Below are positions 41,883 to 53,328 of a stretch of 64,000 bases of DNA, piece after piece. Numbering within the stretch: position 1 is the first letter of the stretch; every line of letters starts with the position of its first letter. Below the pieces are notes generated by a model that ran no database searches, had not been told where the DNA came from, and saw only the letters and a program-made list of their open reading frames with translations. The DNA comes from CAWDPQ01 sp963804245 (GTDB taxonomy: Bacteria; Acidobacteriota; Vicinamibacteria; Vicinamibacterales; 2-12-FULL-66-21), in assembly GCA_963804245.1 (NCBI GenBank), contig CAWDPQ010000009.1, positions 806,001 through 870,000 of the forward strand, written 5' to 3'. Position numbers and translations under genes: made by a program.

Positions 41883-43214
41883 GTGAGCAAGGACGAACCC
41901 CCGGGCGCGGCATCCCCCGCGCCGGGGGACGGGTGGCGCCTGCCATCGGGCATTGTCAGCCTCCCCGAGGTCCACGGGACGGTGCCGGTGCCGACGACTG
42001 GCAGTTTCTGGCGCAAGCTGTTTGCCTTCGCCGGACCCGGATACCTGGTGGCAGTCGGTTACATGGATCCGGGTAACTGGGCCACCGATCTCGCCGGCGG
42101 TGCGCGCTACGGCTACACGCTCCTCAGGCGTGATCATGCTGTCCAACCTGATGGCGATCCTGCTGCAGGCGCTGTCGGCGCGTCTGGGGATCGCCAGCGG
42201 CCGCGATTTAGCCCAGGCCTGCCGCGATCACTATTCGCGTCCCGTAACGCTGCTGCTCTGGCTGCTCTGCGAAGTGGCCATCGCCGCTTGCGACCTGGCG
42301 GAAGTCATCGGTTCGGCGATCGCGCTCAACCTGCTGTTCGGACTGCCGATGGTCTGGGGTGTCTGCCTGACGGCTCTCGACGTCCTCATCGTTCTCTACC
42401 TGCAAGTTGATTCGGTAGTGAAGCCTGGTGGCTCCTATTGTCGGCATCGCCGGCTATTTGCCATCGAGCTGGCCTCGCGGCCGGACCGGTCGGTGTCGTG
42501 CGCGGTCTGATCCCGAACCTCGAGATGCTGCAATCCCGAGATGTTTACATCGCGTCGGCATCCTCGGTGCCACGGTCATGCCGCACAACCTTTACTTGCA
42601 CTCCTCCATCATCGAGACGCGCAAGTACAGGACTGGATAGAGAGCAAGCGTCAGGCGGTGCGCTTTGCGACCATCGACTCCACCGTGGCGCTGATGTCCG
42701 CGCTGTTCCTGAACGGCGCGATCCTGGTCATGGCCGCGGCAACCTTCCACGGCACCCAACACGAGGATGTCGCGGACATCTCCGACGTGTACCTGCTTCT
42801 AGCTCCGCTCCTGGGCACGCAACTCGCCAGCACGTTGTTCGCCGTTGCCTGTTGTTCTCGGGTCAGAATGCGACGCTGACCGGCACGCTGGCCGGGCAAA
42901 TCGTGATGGAAGGCTTCTCAACATCGGCTCAGGCCGTGGCTGCGCCGTTTGATTACACGTCTCATCGCCATAATTCCGGCGCTGGTGACGACGATGTTCT
43001 ACGGGGACCAGGGGACTGGGGCGCTGCTGATTTTCAGCCAGGTAGTGCTGAGCCTGCAGCTGCCGTTTGCGGTGTTCCCTCTGGTGCTCTTCGTCGGCGA
43101 TCGCGCAAGATGGGAGCGCTCGTCGCGCCGCGATGGATGCTCTGGCTCGCCTGGCCGGTCGCGGTGCTGATCGCAGCGCTCAACGCGTGGCTGCTGGTGC
43201 AAACGTTTCGCTAG
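41883..43214 (+). pseudogene. NRAMP-family divalent metal transporter, heavily frameshifted
   Basis: Successive fragments in changing frames reconstruct an NRAMP/MntH-like protein: A-G-P-G-Y-L-V-A-V-G-Y-M-D-P-G-N-W-A-T-D (helix 1 metal-site motif D-P-G-N), L-C-E-V-A-I-A-A-C-D-L-A-E-V-I-G-S-A-I-A-L-N, G-A-T-V-M-P-H-N-L-Y-L-H-S-S (helix 6 M-P-H-N), L-L-F-S-G-Q-N-A-T-L-T-G-T-L-A-G-Q, and the final helix before 43214. Such proteins import Mn2+ or Fe2+ with protons. At least six indels are needed, yet residues stay family-like. GTG 41883 start; a CTTAC/GTAAG inverted pair lies at about 41839-41855. Confidence 0.8.
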
Positions 43215-43357
43215 AAGTAGGAGCTGAATCACGTGCTGGCGGCTTTACACAGAGGTCACGAAGCCACGGCGACACGACCCTTGTAATAAGTCGTGTTGTC
43301 GTGTCGTCGTGTCGTCGTGCAAGGCCGTCGGCACCGTTCGGGAAGCTGGAAGCTGAA

Positions 43358-43748
43358 ATGTACAGATACATTTTGGTAGCCCTCGAGAATTCTCCGGCGG
43401 ACCGGGCGGTGCTGGAGCACATCGAACCGCTGGCCAGGCTGATGGGCTCGAAGCTGTTGCTCGTGCACGTGGCCGACGGCTGGGCGGCCCGCGCGTTCCA
43501 CGACCTCGAGCTGCGCGAATCCGATGAGATGAAAGCGGATCGCGACTACCTCGAGCAGCGATGCTCCGAGCTGACCGTCGCGCGGGTTCGTGTGCGGTGC
43601 GCGGCTGGCGCTCGGCGACCCCGCCAGCGAGCTGGTCAAGGTCGCGGTTGCTGAGAAAGTGGATTTGATCGCCATGTCCACCCACGGTCACCGCTTCTTC
43701 AACGACCTGTTGCGCGGCAGCACCGCCGATCGCGTGCGGCATGAGTGA
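43358..43748 (+). CDS. Universal stress protein UspA family (one frameshift)
   Basis: About 129 residues in two frames: M-Y-R-Y-I-L-V-A-L-E-N-S-P-A-D-R-A-V-L-E-H at the start, L-L-V-H-V-A-D-G-W in the core, then after a shift near 43590 the frame L-A-L-G-D-P-A-S-E-L-V-K-V-A ... D-L-I-A-M-S-T-H-G-H-R-F-F-N-D. The ATP-binding G-x2-G-x9-G tail is partly recognisable (G-H-R-F-F-N-D-L-L-R-G-S-T-A). Lies after the NRAMP gene and overlaps the PAP2 start by 8 bases, suggesting one operon. A short GCTGGAAGCTG repeat word precedes it. Confidence 0.78.
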
Positions 43749-44544
43749 ATCGGTCTGCTGGGCGGGATTTCGACTTAAGATCGAGTTGGTTTTGGCGAAT
43801 CCGCTGATCGGGTACTGGCACGCCCTGCTGGCTCGCGTGAGCCGGCGCGAGCGCACGGAGTTGAGCGTGCTGCTCGTCGCATTCGGCATCCTGGGGCTGG
43901 CCAGCGGGTTCGTGTACGTTGCCGAAATCGTCACCCGGGGAGATACGCGGCACTTCGACGAACGGCTCATCCGGGCGCTGCGTACGCCGGATAATCCTGC
44001 AGTTCCCATCGGTCCGCCCTGGCTGCGCGCCGCGGCATTGGATATTACGGCGCTCGGCAGTCCGACGGTCCTCGGGCTCGTCGTGTTCGTGGTCGCCGGA
44101 TATCTGATTCTCCACGGCTTGTATCGAACGAGCGCGTTCGTCGTCGCGGCCAGCTGCGGCGGCTGGATTCTGAATTGGGCGTTGAAACAATCGTTCGGTC
44201 GGCCGCGCCCCGACCTGGTGCCGCACCTGCGCGACGTGATGTCGTCGAGCTTTCCGAGCGGGCACGCGCTGACATCCGCCGCGGTGTATCTGACGCTGGG
44301 CACGCTCCTGATGCGGCTCGCCGAGGGGCGTCTGGCAAAGGTCTATTGCATTTTTGTCGCGATGCTGGCGACGCTGCTCGTGGGCGCCTCGCGGGTCTAC
44401 CTTGGCGTCCACTATCCAACAGATGTGCTGGCCGGCTGGTTGATTGGGTTGTCCTGGGCGTTGGTCTGCTGGATGATTGAAAGGGCGCTGGAGCGTCGGA
44501 CGGGACTGAAGCGTGAGCAACGGCAGTATCAGCAGGAAGGGTGA
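43741..44544 (+). CDS. PAP2-family membrane phosphatase
   Basis: A 267-residue membrane protein with the full acid-phosphatase signature: K-Q-S-F-G-R-P-R-P, P-S-G-H-A and S-R-V-Y-L-G-V-H-Y-P-T-D. Five to six hydrophobic helices surround it. Members dephosphorylate lipid phosphates such as undecaprenyl pyrophosphate or phosphatidic acid at the outer face of the cytoplasmic membrane; the exact substrate is not evident. The ATG lies inside the end of the UspA gene, and the receiver gene starts inside its own 3' end. Confidence 0.88.
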   Translation: MSESVCWAGFRLKIELVLANPLIGYWHALLARVSRRERTELSVLLVAFGILGLASGFVYVAEIVTRGDTRHFDERLIRALRTPDNPAVPIGPPWLRAAALDITALGSPTVLGLVVFVVAGYLILHGLYRTSAFVVAASCGGWILNWALKQSFGRPRPDLVPHLRDVMSSSFPSGHALTSAAVYLTLGTLLMRLAEGRLAKVYCIFVAMLATLLVGASRVYLGVHYPTDVLAGWLIGLSWALVCWMIERALERRTGLKREQRQYQQEG

Positions 44545-44914
44545 CGGGAACCGCCCGACGCGCGAGACCATCCTCCTCGTCGAAGACGAGCCCGCCGTGC
44601 GCCGTCTCTTCGTGCTGGCGCTGACCCACGCGGGTTACCGTGTGTACCCGGCGAGGAACGGCCAGGAAGCGTTGAAGCTGTTCGATGAGCACGGCGACTC
44701 CATCGATCTGCTCCTGACGGACCTTCGCATGCCCCACATGGACGGCGCCGAGCTCGCCCAACGCCTGCACGCCCGGCGCAAGACGCTCAAGATGATCGCC
44801 ATCTCAGGCTACGCCGGCAACGCCGAACGCGAACTGACCGCCGACTTCCTGGCCAAGCCGTTCTCCCGCGATCAGCTGCTGGACAAGGTGCGGGAAGTGC
44901 TCGATCGCCGCTGA
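44513..44914 (+). CDS. Single-domain response regulator
   Basis: A 133-residue CheY-like receiver with no output domain: I-L-L-V-E-D-E-P-A-V-R-R-L acidic pocket, phospho-Asp in L-L-L-T-D-L-R-M-P, I-A-I-S-G-Y and the conserved Lys in F-L-A-K-P-F. The GTG start at 44513 lies within the end of the PAP2 gene (32-base overlap). No cognate kinase is adjacent; it may take phosphate from a hybrid kinase such as the one at 57319-59430, but that is a guess. Confidence 0.88.
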   Translation: MSNGSISRKGDGNRPTRETILLVEDEPAVRRLFVLALTHAGYRVYPARNGQEALKLFDEHGDSIDLLLTDLRMPHMDGAELAQRLHARRKTLKMIAISGYAGNAERELTADFLAKPFSRDQLLDKVREVLDRR

Positions 44915-44928
44915 TCGAATCATCTGTT

Positions 44929-45884
44929 ATGAGGCCCGCGCTCGCGGTCATCCTGCTGTCGGCGATGCTCGTGCCGCAGACGCCGAGCCCGGATCGACTG
45001 CTCCTCGGCGTCATGCGACGCGATGGCGTAATCATCCCCTTTGCCTTTTTCGACGGCGACTGGTCCTCTCCGTGGCCTACCGGCTTACAGAATCTGGATC
45101 TGCCGGTTACGCTCGACGCGGTGCCGAAGAAATGGTGGGGCGGTGAGATGGCGGCGGCGTGGGCGTTCTGGCCAATCGGGAAGAGCGAGTCGGTGCGGGT
45201 GACGCCAATCGCACCGGCTGTCGTCATGGCCGGCCGCGAGCGACGGCTCGGACTGCGCACGGGCGTCTCTTCCAGCGAACCGCTCCCGACGCCGTACGAG
45301 CTGCCTTTTCCAAAGGAGGGACTTGCCGTTACCGGCGATACGAAGGTGGAGCCGATTCCGGTCGTAAGCAGCCGATCTGCTCGTATTGCGCGAGATGGCC
45401 GCACACTTACAGGAGGATGCTGCCGCTGCCGAACAGAAGGCCGTTCGTCCGGCTGCAGTCGAGCCGGCTGGACGCACCCCTTCTCGAGGGAATCGCGACG
45501 TGCAGTGGTTCCGGTGATCGAGTCCTGGTACACCTCGACGCTCGAGCAGCCTGGATTCGGCCTCTCGTACATCGAGGCAGTGAAAAAGTATCCGCCGCAG
45601 CCGGAAGACGACGACTGCGGACTTGAAACGTTCATCAGTGGGTGGGTCCACACCAACACGCGCGGTTCGCGGCCGCGATCGGATCTCGTGGCGAAGATCA
45701 CCTACTGCGACCGGGAAGGCGTGTCTTATATGTTGCCGCTCGGCCTGCTCCGCGTGAAGAACCGGACGCACTGGGTGTTTCAAACGTCGAGCTGGGAAAA
45801 CGAGTGGTATGCGGTCGTCGAAGCCACACCTGGACGCGTGCGCTACGTCGCCGAGTATTACGGCGGCGGCCGGCCTCGATCGTT

Positions 45885-45888
<4 letters not shown>
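44929..45888 (+). CDS. Exported protein of unknown function (two compensating shifts)
   Basis: A protein of ~319 residues with a short signal peptide (A-L-A-V-I-L-L-S-A-M-L-V-P-Q). I recognise no family. Between residues ~150 and ~190 the printed frame turns basic and Cys-rich, while another frame reads smoothly there (L-L-V-L-R-E-M-A-A-H-L-Q-E-D-A-A-A-A-E-Q), so two nearby indels that cancel are likely. The C-terminal part (D-L-V-A-K-I-T-Y-C-D-R-E-G-V-S, F-Q-T-S-S-W-E-N-E-W-Y) looks like a beta domain. Ends overlapping the convergent peptidase gene by 4 bases. Confidence 0.65.
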
Positions 45889-48434
<2,546 letters not shown>

Positions 48435-48469
48435 GGTGCGGGAGGATAGCATCCGGAACATCGCGGTAC

Positions 48470-48506
48470 AAAAAAGAGGCCCGGTGCGGCGAGCCGCAAC
48501 CGGGCC
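48470..48506 (-). terminator. Rho-independent terminator
   Basis: On the minus strand GGCCCGGT-TGCGG pairs with CCGCA-CCGGGCC around a four-base loop, followed by TCTTTTTT. It lies 21 bases after the Ala/Ser-rich gene's stop and upstream of the M28 gene. Confidence 0.88.
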
Positions 48507-48526
48507 TGCTGACTGACGCCGGCGTG

Positions 48527-50019
48527 TTACTTCTTCTCGACTGCCTTCCGCAGTTGCGCGAGATGCGTGCGGATCTGTTCCACCTGAGCCTGTTCGAGGG
48601 TCAGCTTCGATCCTGACCCGATGATCGCCTCGATGGCCTCGATATGACTGATCGGGTTGTCCTGACTCATCTTGCCTGCGCTCTGCGCCGCGGCGGCACC
48701 CTGTTCGGCCGGGGTGCTGCTCGCCGCTGGCTCGGGAGACGGACTGCTCGCTCGGCGCCGCACTGCTGGACGGACTGCTCGGCGAAGCGCTCGGCGCCGC
48801 GCTGCTGGCCGGCGGCGCGCTGCTCGACGGCGTCATCGCTGACGACGACGATGACGAAGACGATGACTCCGATGGGCCAGACGGCGCTGCGCCTGCAGCC
48901 TTCTCGAAGGCCATCAGATGCGTGCGGAACTCAACGAGCTTGCCCTTGATGGCCGGATCGAGCGCAGCGGCCGTGCTACCAGAGGTGCCTACCGCGCCGG
49001 GCGTCCCGGCCGGTGCCGCCGCTGCGGCTTCGACGGGTGCCGAGTCGGCGCCGATGATTGCCGTGACGTTGGCTGCCACTTTGTCGTACGAAGCGCGCCA
49101 ATCCGTCTTGGAGGTGATCAACTCGTTGAAGTTGCCAATGAGCTGTGACACCTGCGTGCGCGTATCCCCGGTTAGTTGCGCGGCAGCAGGTAGCTGTGTC
49201 AACTGGGCCAGCGAGTCACGCGCAGCGCTCAGGTGGCGCTTGGCGCTTTCCTCATCCATCTGAGAGCTCGCGCTCCGCGGTCGGGGCCTGAGCCTGAGTC
49301 TGTTCAGCGGGTGCCGCGGAGGATGCCGCCGGCGACTGCGCCGCGGCCGCGGACTGCGCACTCGGCGCGCTCGCACTTGCCGGTGCGCTTGCACTTGCCG
49401 GTGGCGTGGACTCGGCAGTCGGCGCGGGCGATGCCGCCTGCGACTGGGCCGCCGCTGCGGCCGCCGGCTCCGGCGACGGTTCCGAAGACGGCGCGCTCGG
49501 CGAGCTCGAGCCCGCTCCGGACATCGACGTGGCAAAGGCGGTCACGTGCTGGCGCACTTCCAGCAACTTCGCCTTCGTCGTGTCATCGATCGTCAGCGTT
49601 TCGGATTTTGACTGACCAGTGGTCGTACCGGTTGCGGCCGGCGGCGTAGCTGCTCCACTCGCCGCGGCCGGACCGAGCAGTTCGGTCAGGGTCTTGTCGA
49701 TGGCCGCAACGTCTTTCGCCCACGTATCCTTGGGTTTCGACGAGGCCGCCTTCTCCAATGAATTCAACTGACGCTTCAGTTCCGCGACGCGCGACTTTGC
49801 ACGAGCTGGAAGTGTCGACGTCGGAATGTCGTTGAGTGCTGCCTCCGCCTTCTGGATGTGTTCGGCGGCGCCTTGCTGCGCAGGTGCATCGGCTGGCTGC
49901 TGCGCTGCCGGGGGCTGAGATGTTGCCGCAGGCGGAGTCTGCGACCAACCAGCGGCGGGCACACCAATCAGTGCGGCGGCGGCAAACGCTGTAGTCCATC
50001 GTGATGTAGAACGCTTCAT
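48527..50019 (-). CDS. Exported Ala/Ser/Pro-rich protein with threefold helical repeat (two frameshifts)
   Basis: About 497 residues once shifts near 49255 and 48740 are corrected. A signal peptide (F-A-A-A-A-L-I-G-V-P-A-A-G-W-S-Q) leads into three helical modules joined by long Ala/Ser/Pro linkers. Each module ends in a related helix: K-L-L-E-V-R-Q-H-V-T-A-F, K-L-V-E-F-R-T-H-L-M-A-F and Q-V-E-Q-I-R-T-H-L-A-Q-L. The first two modules also share a preceding helix pair. No known family. Probably a periplasmic or surface structural protein. The start has GAGGAG eight bases upstream; a strong terminator follows the stop. Confidence 0.7.
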
Positions 50020-50245
50020 CGGTAGCTCCTCCTGAGCGAAATCTGTTTCCTACCTCACTGGCTGAATGAGCAAGCGAGGTACCACGAGGAGCTCAACTGG
50101 GTTTTATGGAATGAATTGCGGCAGAGTTACCGGTGAATGGTGAAGCAATTACCTACCCCATTTCAGCGATGACTCTAACGGAAGACGTCGAACACACAAC
50201 GACAACCGCAACTCCGGATTTCAGGAGTGAGATTGATCGCTCAGG
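50020..50245. other. Intergenic region, nothing recognised
   Basis: 226 A/T-richer bases between two minus-strand genes; it should hold the promoter of the Ala/Ser-rich gene, but no clear box pair was picked out. Confidence 0.5.
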
Positions 50246-51706
50246 TTATTGACGCAGTGAAGAGATACGAACGAGTAAGTCCTGACCGGCTCCCCACGTG
50301 TCTCGATTGCCGGTGGCGAGGAAGATCGTCCCGTCGGAGGTTACGCTGACTGCCGAGATTTGCCCGTAACTGCCTTGCAACATCCCTTCAATCAAGCCCG
50401 ATTGCTCTCCGGACCGTCCGACGCGAATCCGCAGTAGGTCCTCCGCGCCGCGAGACGCGACGAGGAGCTCGCCGGCCAGTGGCGAGTTGGCCTTCATCGG
50501 CACGAAGCTCGCGCCGGCGACGTCCGTCCCAACGGGGAACATGAGCGCGGCGGGCAGACTCGATTCGCGGGCGATCCCTCGCACCATCGGCCAGCCGTAA
50601 TCGCCGCCGGCAGAAATCCGGTTCAGCTCGTCGCCAGCTTCGCGATTGCGCTCAAGCTCCCACATCGAATCGGTCGCGGAATCCCAGGCGAGTGCACGCA
50701 CGTCGCGGTGGCCGGACGTGTACGTCAGCGAGCTGCGGGGGTTGTCGCGCGGCATCGTGCCGTCGTCGTTGAACCGCAGGATCTTGCCGAGGATCGACGT
50801 CTGCGCTTCCGCATCACGTGAATCCGGGCCGGCGGCGACACCGGCGTAGAGCCGACCATCGCTACCGAAGCGGGCGGTCACATATTGCGCGGACGATGCC
50901 CGCTCGCGCGCGACGATCGCCCCTTGCGCCAGCACGCCGTTGCGCTCGCGGAAGCGCGCGATTCGCATGACGGCGTTGTCGCGTCCTTCGGCCGCGTACG
51001 CGAGATAGACCTGGCCGTTGTTCTCGAAGTCCGGATGCAGCGCGATCGCGGTCAAGCCGGTATCGCCTGAGACCGCCGCGTCGTCGAGCTCGAGAGCGGC
51101 GTCTGGTGAGAGCCCGTCGGGCCCGACGATCCGCACGCGACCCGCGCGTTCGGTCACGAACACGCGGCCATCGGAAGCGATCGCGAGATCTGACGGATCG
51201 TCGAGACCGCTGGCCACGATATCCGCGCTGAAGCGATGTCCGTCAGAGGTCGTCAGCGTCGAGTTTTTCGCCAGGGATTCCGTGGGAGCGGTCAACCCGG
51301 CGACGGTGACTTGCAAAGCCGGGGAGCGGTCGCTCTCGACCGTCGTTCCACCCGAGGACATGAACGCCGCCAGCTCGATCGAATGTTGGCCGGGCGTCAG
51401 CGAGGGCAGTTGCGCAGAGCATTCGAAGGACGTGCCGCTGCCAGTACAGGTATCTCCCTCCAGCACGCGACGGTTGCCATCCACATACGCGGCAAAATCG
51501 AACGCCGCGACCTGCGCGGTGCTTTCGGCCTGCTGAATCCAGCCGATTCGCTCGCGTCCGGTGATCGTGTTCCCTCCCGACCCTGATCCTGGAGGCGGCG
51601 ACGGTTGTTCGCCGGGGGCCGGAGTGTCCGAACCAAGGCACGCCATTGTCGTGACCGTCACGAGGGGCAGGACGAAACGCACGGCCCGGGCCGCGGGGGA
51701 AATCAT
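50246..51706 (-). CDS. PQQ-dependent sugar-dehydrogenase-like lipoprotein
   Basis: A 486-residue protein. The N-terminus ends T-M-A-C-L-G-S, a lipobox (Cys23), followed by a Pro/Gly-rich tether, so it is probably membrane-anchored outside the cytoplasm. Residues ~45-140 are a small beta domain. Residues ~160-486 are a six-bladed propeller like soluble glucose/sorbosone dehydrogenases (G-L-D-D-P-S-D-L-A-I-A, F-V-T-E-R-A-G-R-V-R-I-V, L-T-A-I-A-L-H-P-D-F, G-G-D-Y-G-W-P). Cofactor and substrate are unproven. TAGAAT lies ten bases before the ATG on this strand. Confidence 0.85.
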   Translation of the reverse strand: MISPAARAVRFVLPLVTVTTMACLGSDTPAPGEQPSPPPGSGSGGNTITGRERIGWIQQAESTAQVAAFDFAAYVDGNRRVLEGDTCTGSGTSFECSAQLPSLTPGQHSIELAAFMSSGGTTVESDRSPALQVTVAGLTAPTESLAKNSTLTTSDGHRFSADIVASGLDDPSDLAIASDGRVFVTERAGRVRIVGPDGLSPDAALELDDAAVSGDTGLTAIALHPDFENNGQVYLAYAAEGRDNAVMRIARFRERNGVLAQGAIVARERASSAQYVTARFGSDGRLYAGVAAGPDSRDAEAQTSILGKILRFNDDGTMPRDNPRSSLTYTSGHRDVRALAWDSATDSMWELERNREAGDELNRISAGGDYGWPMVRGIARESSLPAALMFPVGTDVAGASFVPMKANSPLAGELLVASRGAEDLLRIRVGRSGEQSGLIEGMLQGSYGQISAVSVTSDGTIFLATGNRDTWGAGQDLLVRISSLRQ

Positions 51707-51753
51707 GGTTTAAAGAATTCTACGCCATTGACGCTTCCGCGCGTCATAGCGTA

Positions 51754-53007
51754 GTGTCGGCCTTCGGCCTCGATGCGACTTTCTCGACCCGAGCCGTTCT
51801 CACCGCTCTCTTCCTCTCGCTGACGTGTCCCGTATCCGCACAGATTCGAGTCGAAGTGTTTGCATCCGGGCTCCAGTCGCCCGTGGCGTTCGTGCAGGAC
51901 CCCACGGATCGGCGTCTTTTTCGCCGTGGAGCAGGCCGGCCGGATCCGTGTGATTCGAAACCGTAACATCGAATCTGCCGATTTCCTCGATGTGCGGCCC
52001 ACCGTCCTCTCCGGGGGCGAGCGAGGTCTTCTGGGACTCGCATTTGCTCCCGACTATGCGTCGGCCGGCGGTTTTTCGTCAACTACACCGATCGCAACGG
52101 CGATACCGTCGTCGCCCGCTTCAGGCGCTCGAAAACCCGCTGGTGGCCGATGCCGCGAGCCGGTTCGACCTGCGGTGGGGAAGCGCCCGCGAACCGGTCA
52201 TCCGGCAGCCCTTCGCGAACCATAATGGCGGCCACCTCGCATTCGGTCCCGACGGCTATCTGTACATCGGGCTGGGCGACGGTGGGAGCGAACGATCCAC
52301 AGCATCGCGCGCAGAATCGCAACACGCTGCTCGGAAAAATGCTGCGGATCGACATCAACGTCGCGGACAGGGATCCCACCGGCTACACGATTCCGCCGGA
52401 CAATCCGTTCCTCGGCAGCCAGCCGGTTCCTGCGCTGCCGGAGATCTGGAGCATCGGGCTCCGCAATCCATGGCGGTACAGCTTCGACGATCCGGCGCTC
52501 GGCGGCACCGGCGCGCTCATCATCGCCGATGTGGGGCAGGACAGTGGGAGGAAGTCGACTACGAGCCCCGCAACCGCGGCGGGCGCAACTACGGCTGGAG
52601 AAACCGTGAGGGGGCGCATCCGAACGTCGGATCGACGCCACCGGCTATCTGCCGCTGGTCGATCCCATTCACGAGTACGGCCGCTCGCAGGGGCAGTCGA
52701 TACCGGTGGCTTCATGTATCGCGGCCGCGCGCTCGGCCACGTTGCGGGACGATATTTCTTTGCCGACTACGTCACCGGCCGCGTCTGGTCGATGGGGCTG
52801 ACCGTCAACGCTCGACCGGCGAGGCCACCGTGGCGGGTGATGGACCACACGGCGGCGCTCGGCGGTGCGCGCAGGTCGGCAACGTCAGTTCATTCGGCGT
52901 CGACGCGGACGGTGAGCTGTACATCGTCAGCCACGACCGCGGGCGCATCCTCCGGCTCATGGCCGCGCCGCCGACGCCGACCAGCTGCGAATCATTCGAT
53001 GAGATGA
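51754..53007 (+). pseudogene. PQQ-dependent sugar dehydrogenase, heavily frameshifted
   Basis: Fragments in changing frames rebuild a secreted YliI-like dehydrogenase: signal peptide (A-V-L-T-A-L-F-L-S-L-T-C-P-V-S-A-Q), V-F-A-S-G-L-Q-S-P-V-A-F-V-Q-D-P, F-F-A-V-E-Q-A-G-R-I-R-V-I, G-E-R-G-L-L-G-L-A-F-A-P-D-Y, N-H-N-G-G-H-L-A-F-G-P-D-G-Y-L-Y, I-W-S-I-G-L-R-N-P-W-R-Y-S-F-D and F-F-A-D-Y-V-T-G-R-V-W-S. All expected propeller motifs are present, which favours many sequencing indels over decay. Its 3' limit is uncertain because the last frame runs into DUF485. It is divergent from, and similar in fold to, the preceding lipoprotein. Confidence 0.75.
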
Positions 53008-53328
53008 GGGATGACAGAAACAATCGGCGGCGCGACTCCGTGCTCGAGTCGCCCGAATTCCGCCATCTCGTGGCGCGCCGGTGGCGCGTGTCGCTCGTGC
53101 TCACCGCTGCGTTGTTCGTGCTGTATTACGGCTACATCCTGCTCATCGCGCTGAACAAGCCGCTGGTGTCCGCCCGCCTCGGCGGCGCGATGCCGATCGG
53201 TATCCCGCTCGGCGCCGGGGTGATTGTCGGCGCCTGGCTGCTCACGGCGGCGTACATCCTGTGGGCCAATCGCGAGTACGACCCGAAGTCGGCCGGCTGC
53301 GGAGTCGGGCCGCGACTGGTGCGAATGA
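53004..53328 (+). CDS. DUF485 membrane protein (YjcH-like), frameshift likely
   Basis: About 105 residues: S-P-E-F-R-H-L-V-A-R-R-W-R-V-S-L-V-L-T-A followed by two helices (A-L-F-V-L-Y-Y-G-Y-I-L-L-I-A-L-N-K and I-V-G-A-W-L-L-T-A-A-Y-I-L-W-A-N-R-E-Y-D). DUF485 proteins are encoded just before ActP-type solute symporters, as here. The in-frame ATG is 53004; an ATG at 53011 preceded by one lost base would give the more usual M-T-E-T start. A stop at 53326-53328 in a shifted frame overlaps the symporter ATG. Confidence 0.75.

Noticed and set aside
48435..49535. Continuous open frame joining the M28 peptidase to the Ala/Ser-rich gene
   Set aside because: A strong terminator and a signal peptide start lie between; the join exists only because of frameshifts in the Ala/Ser-rich gene.
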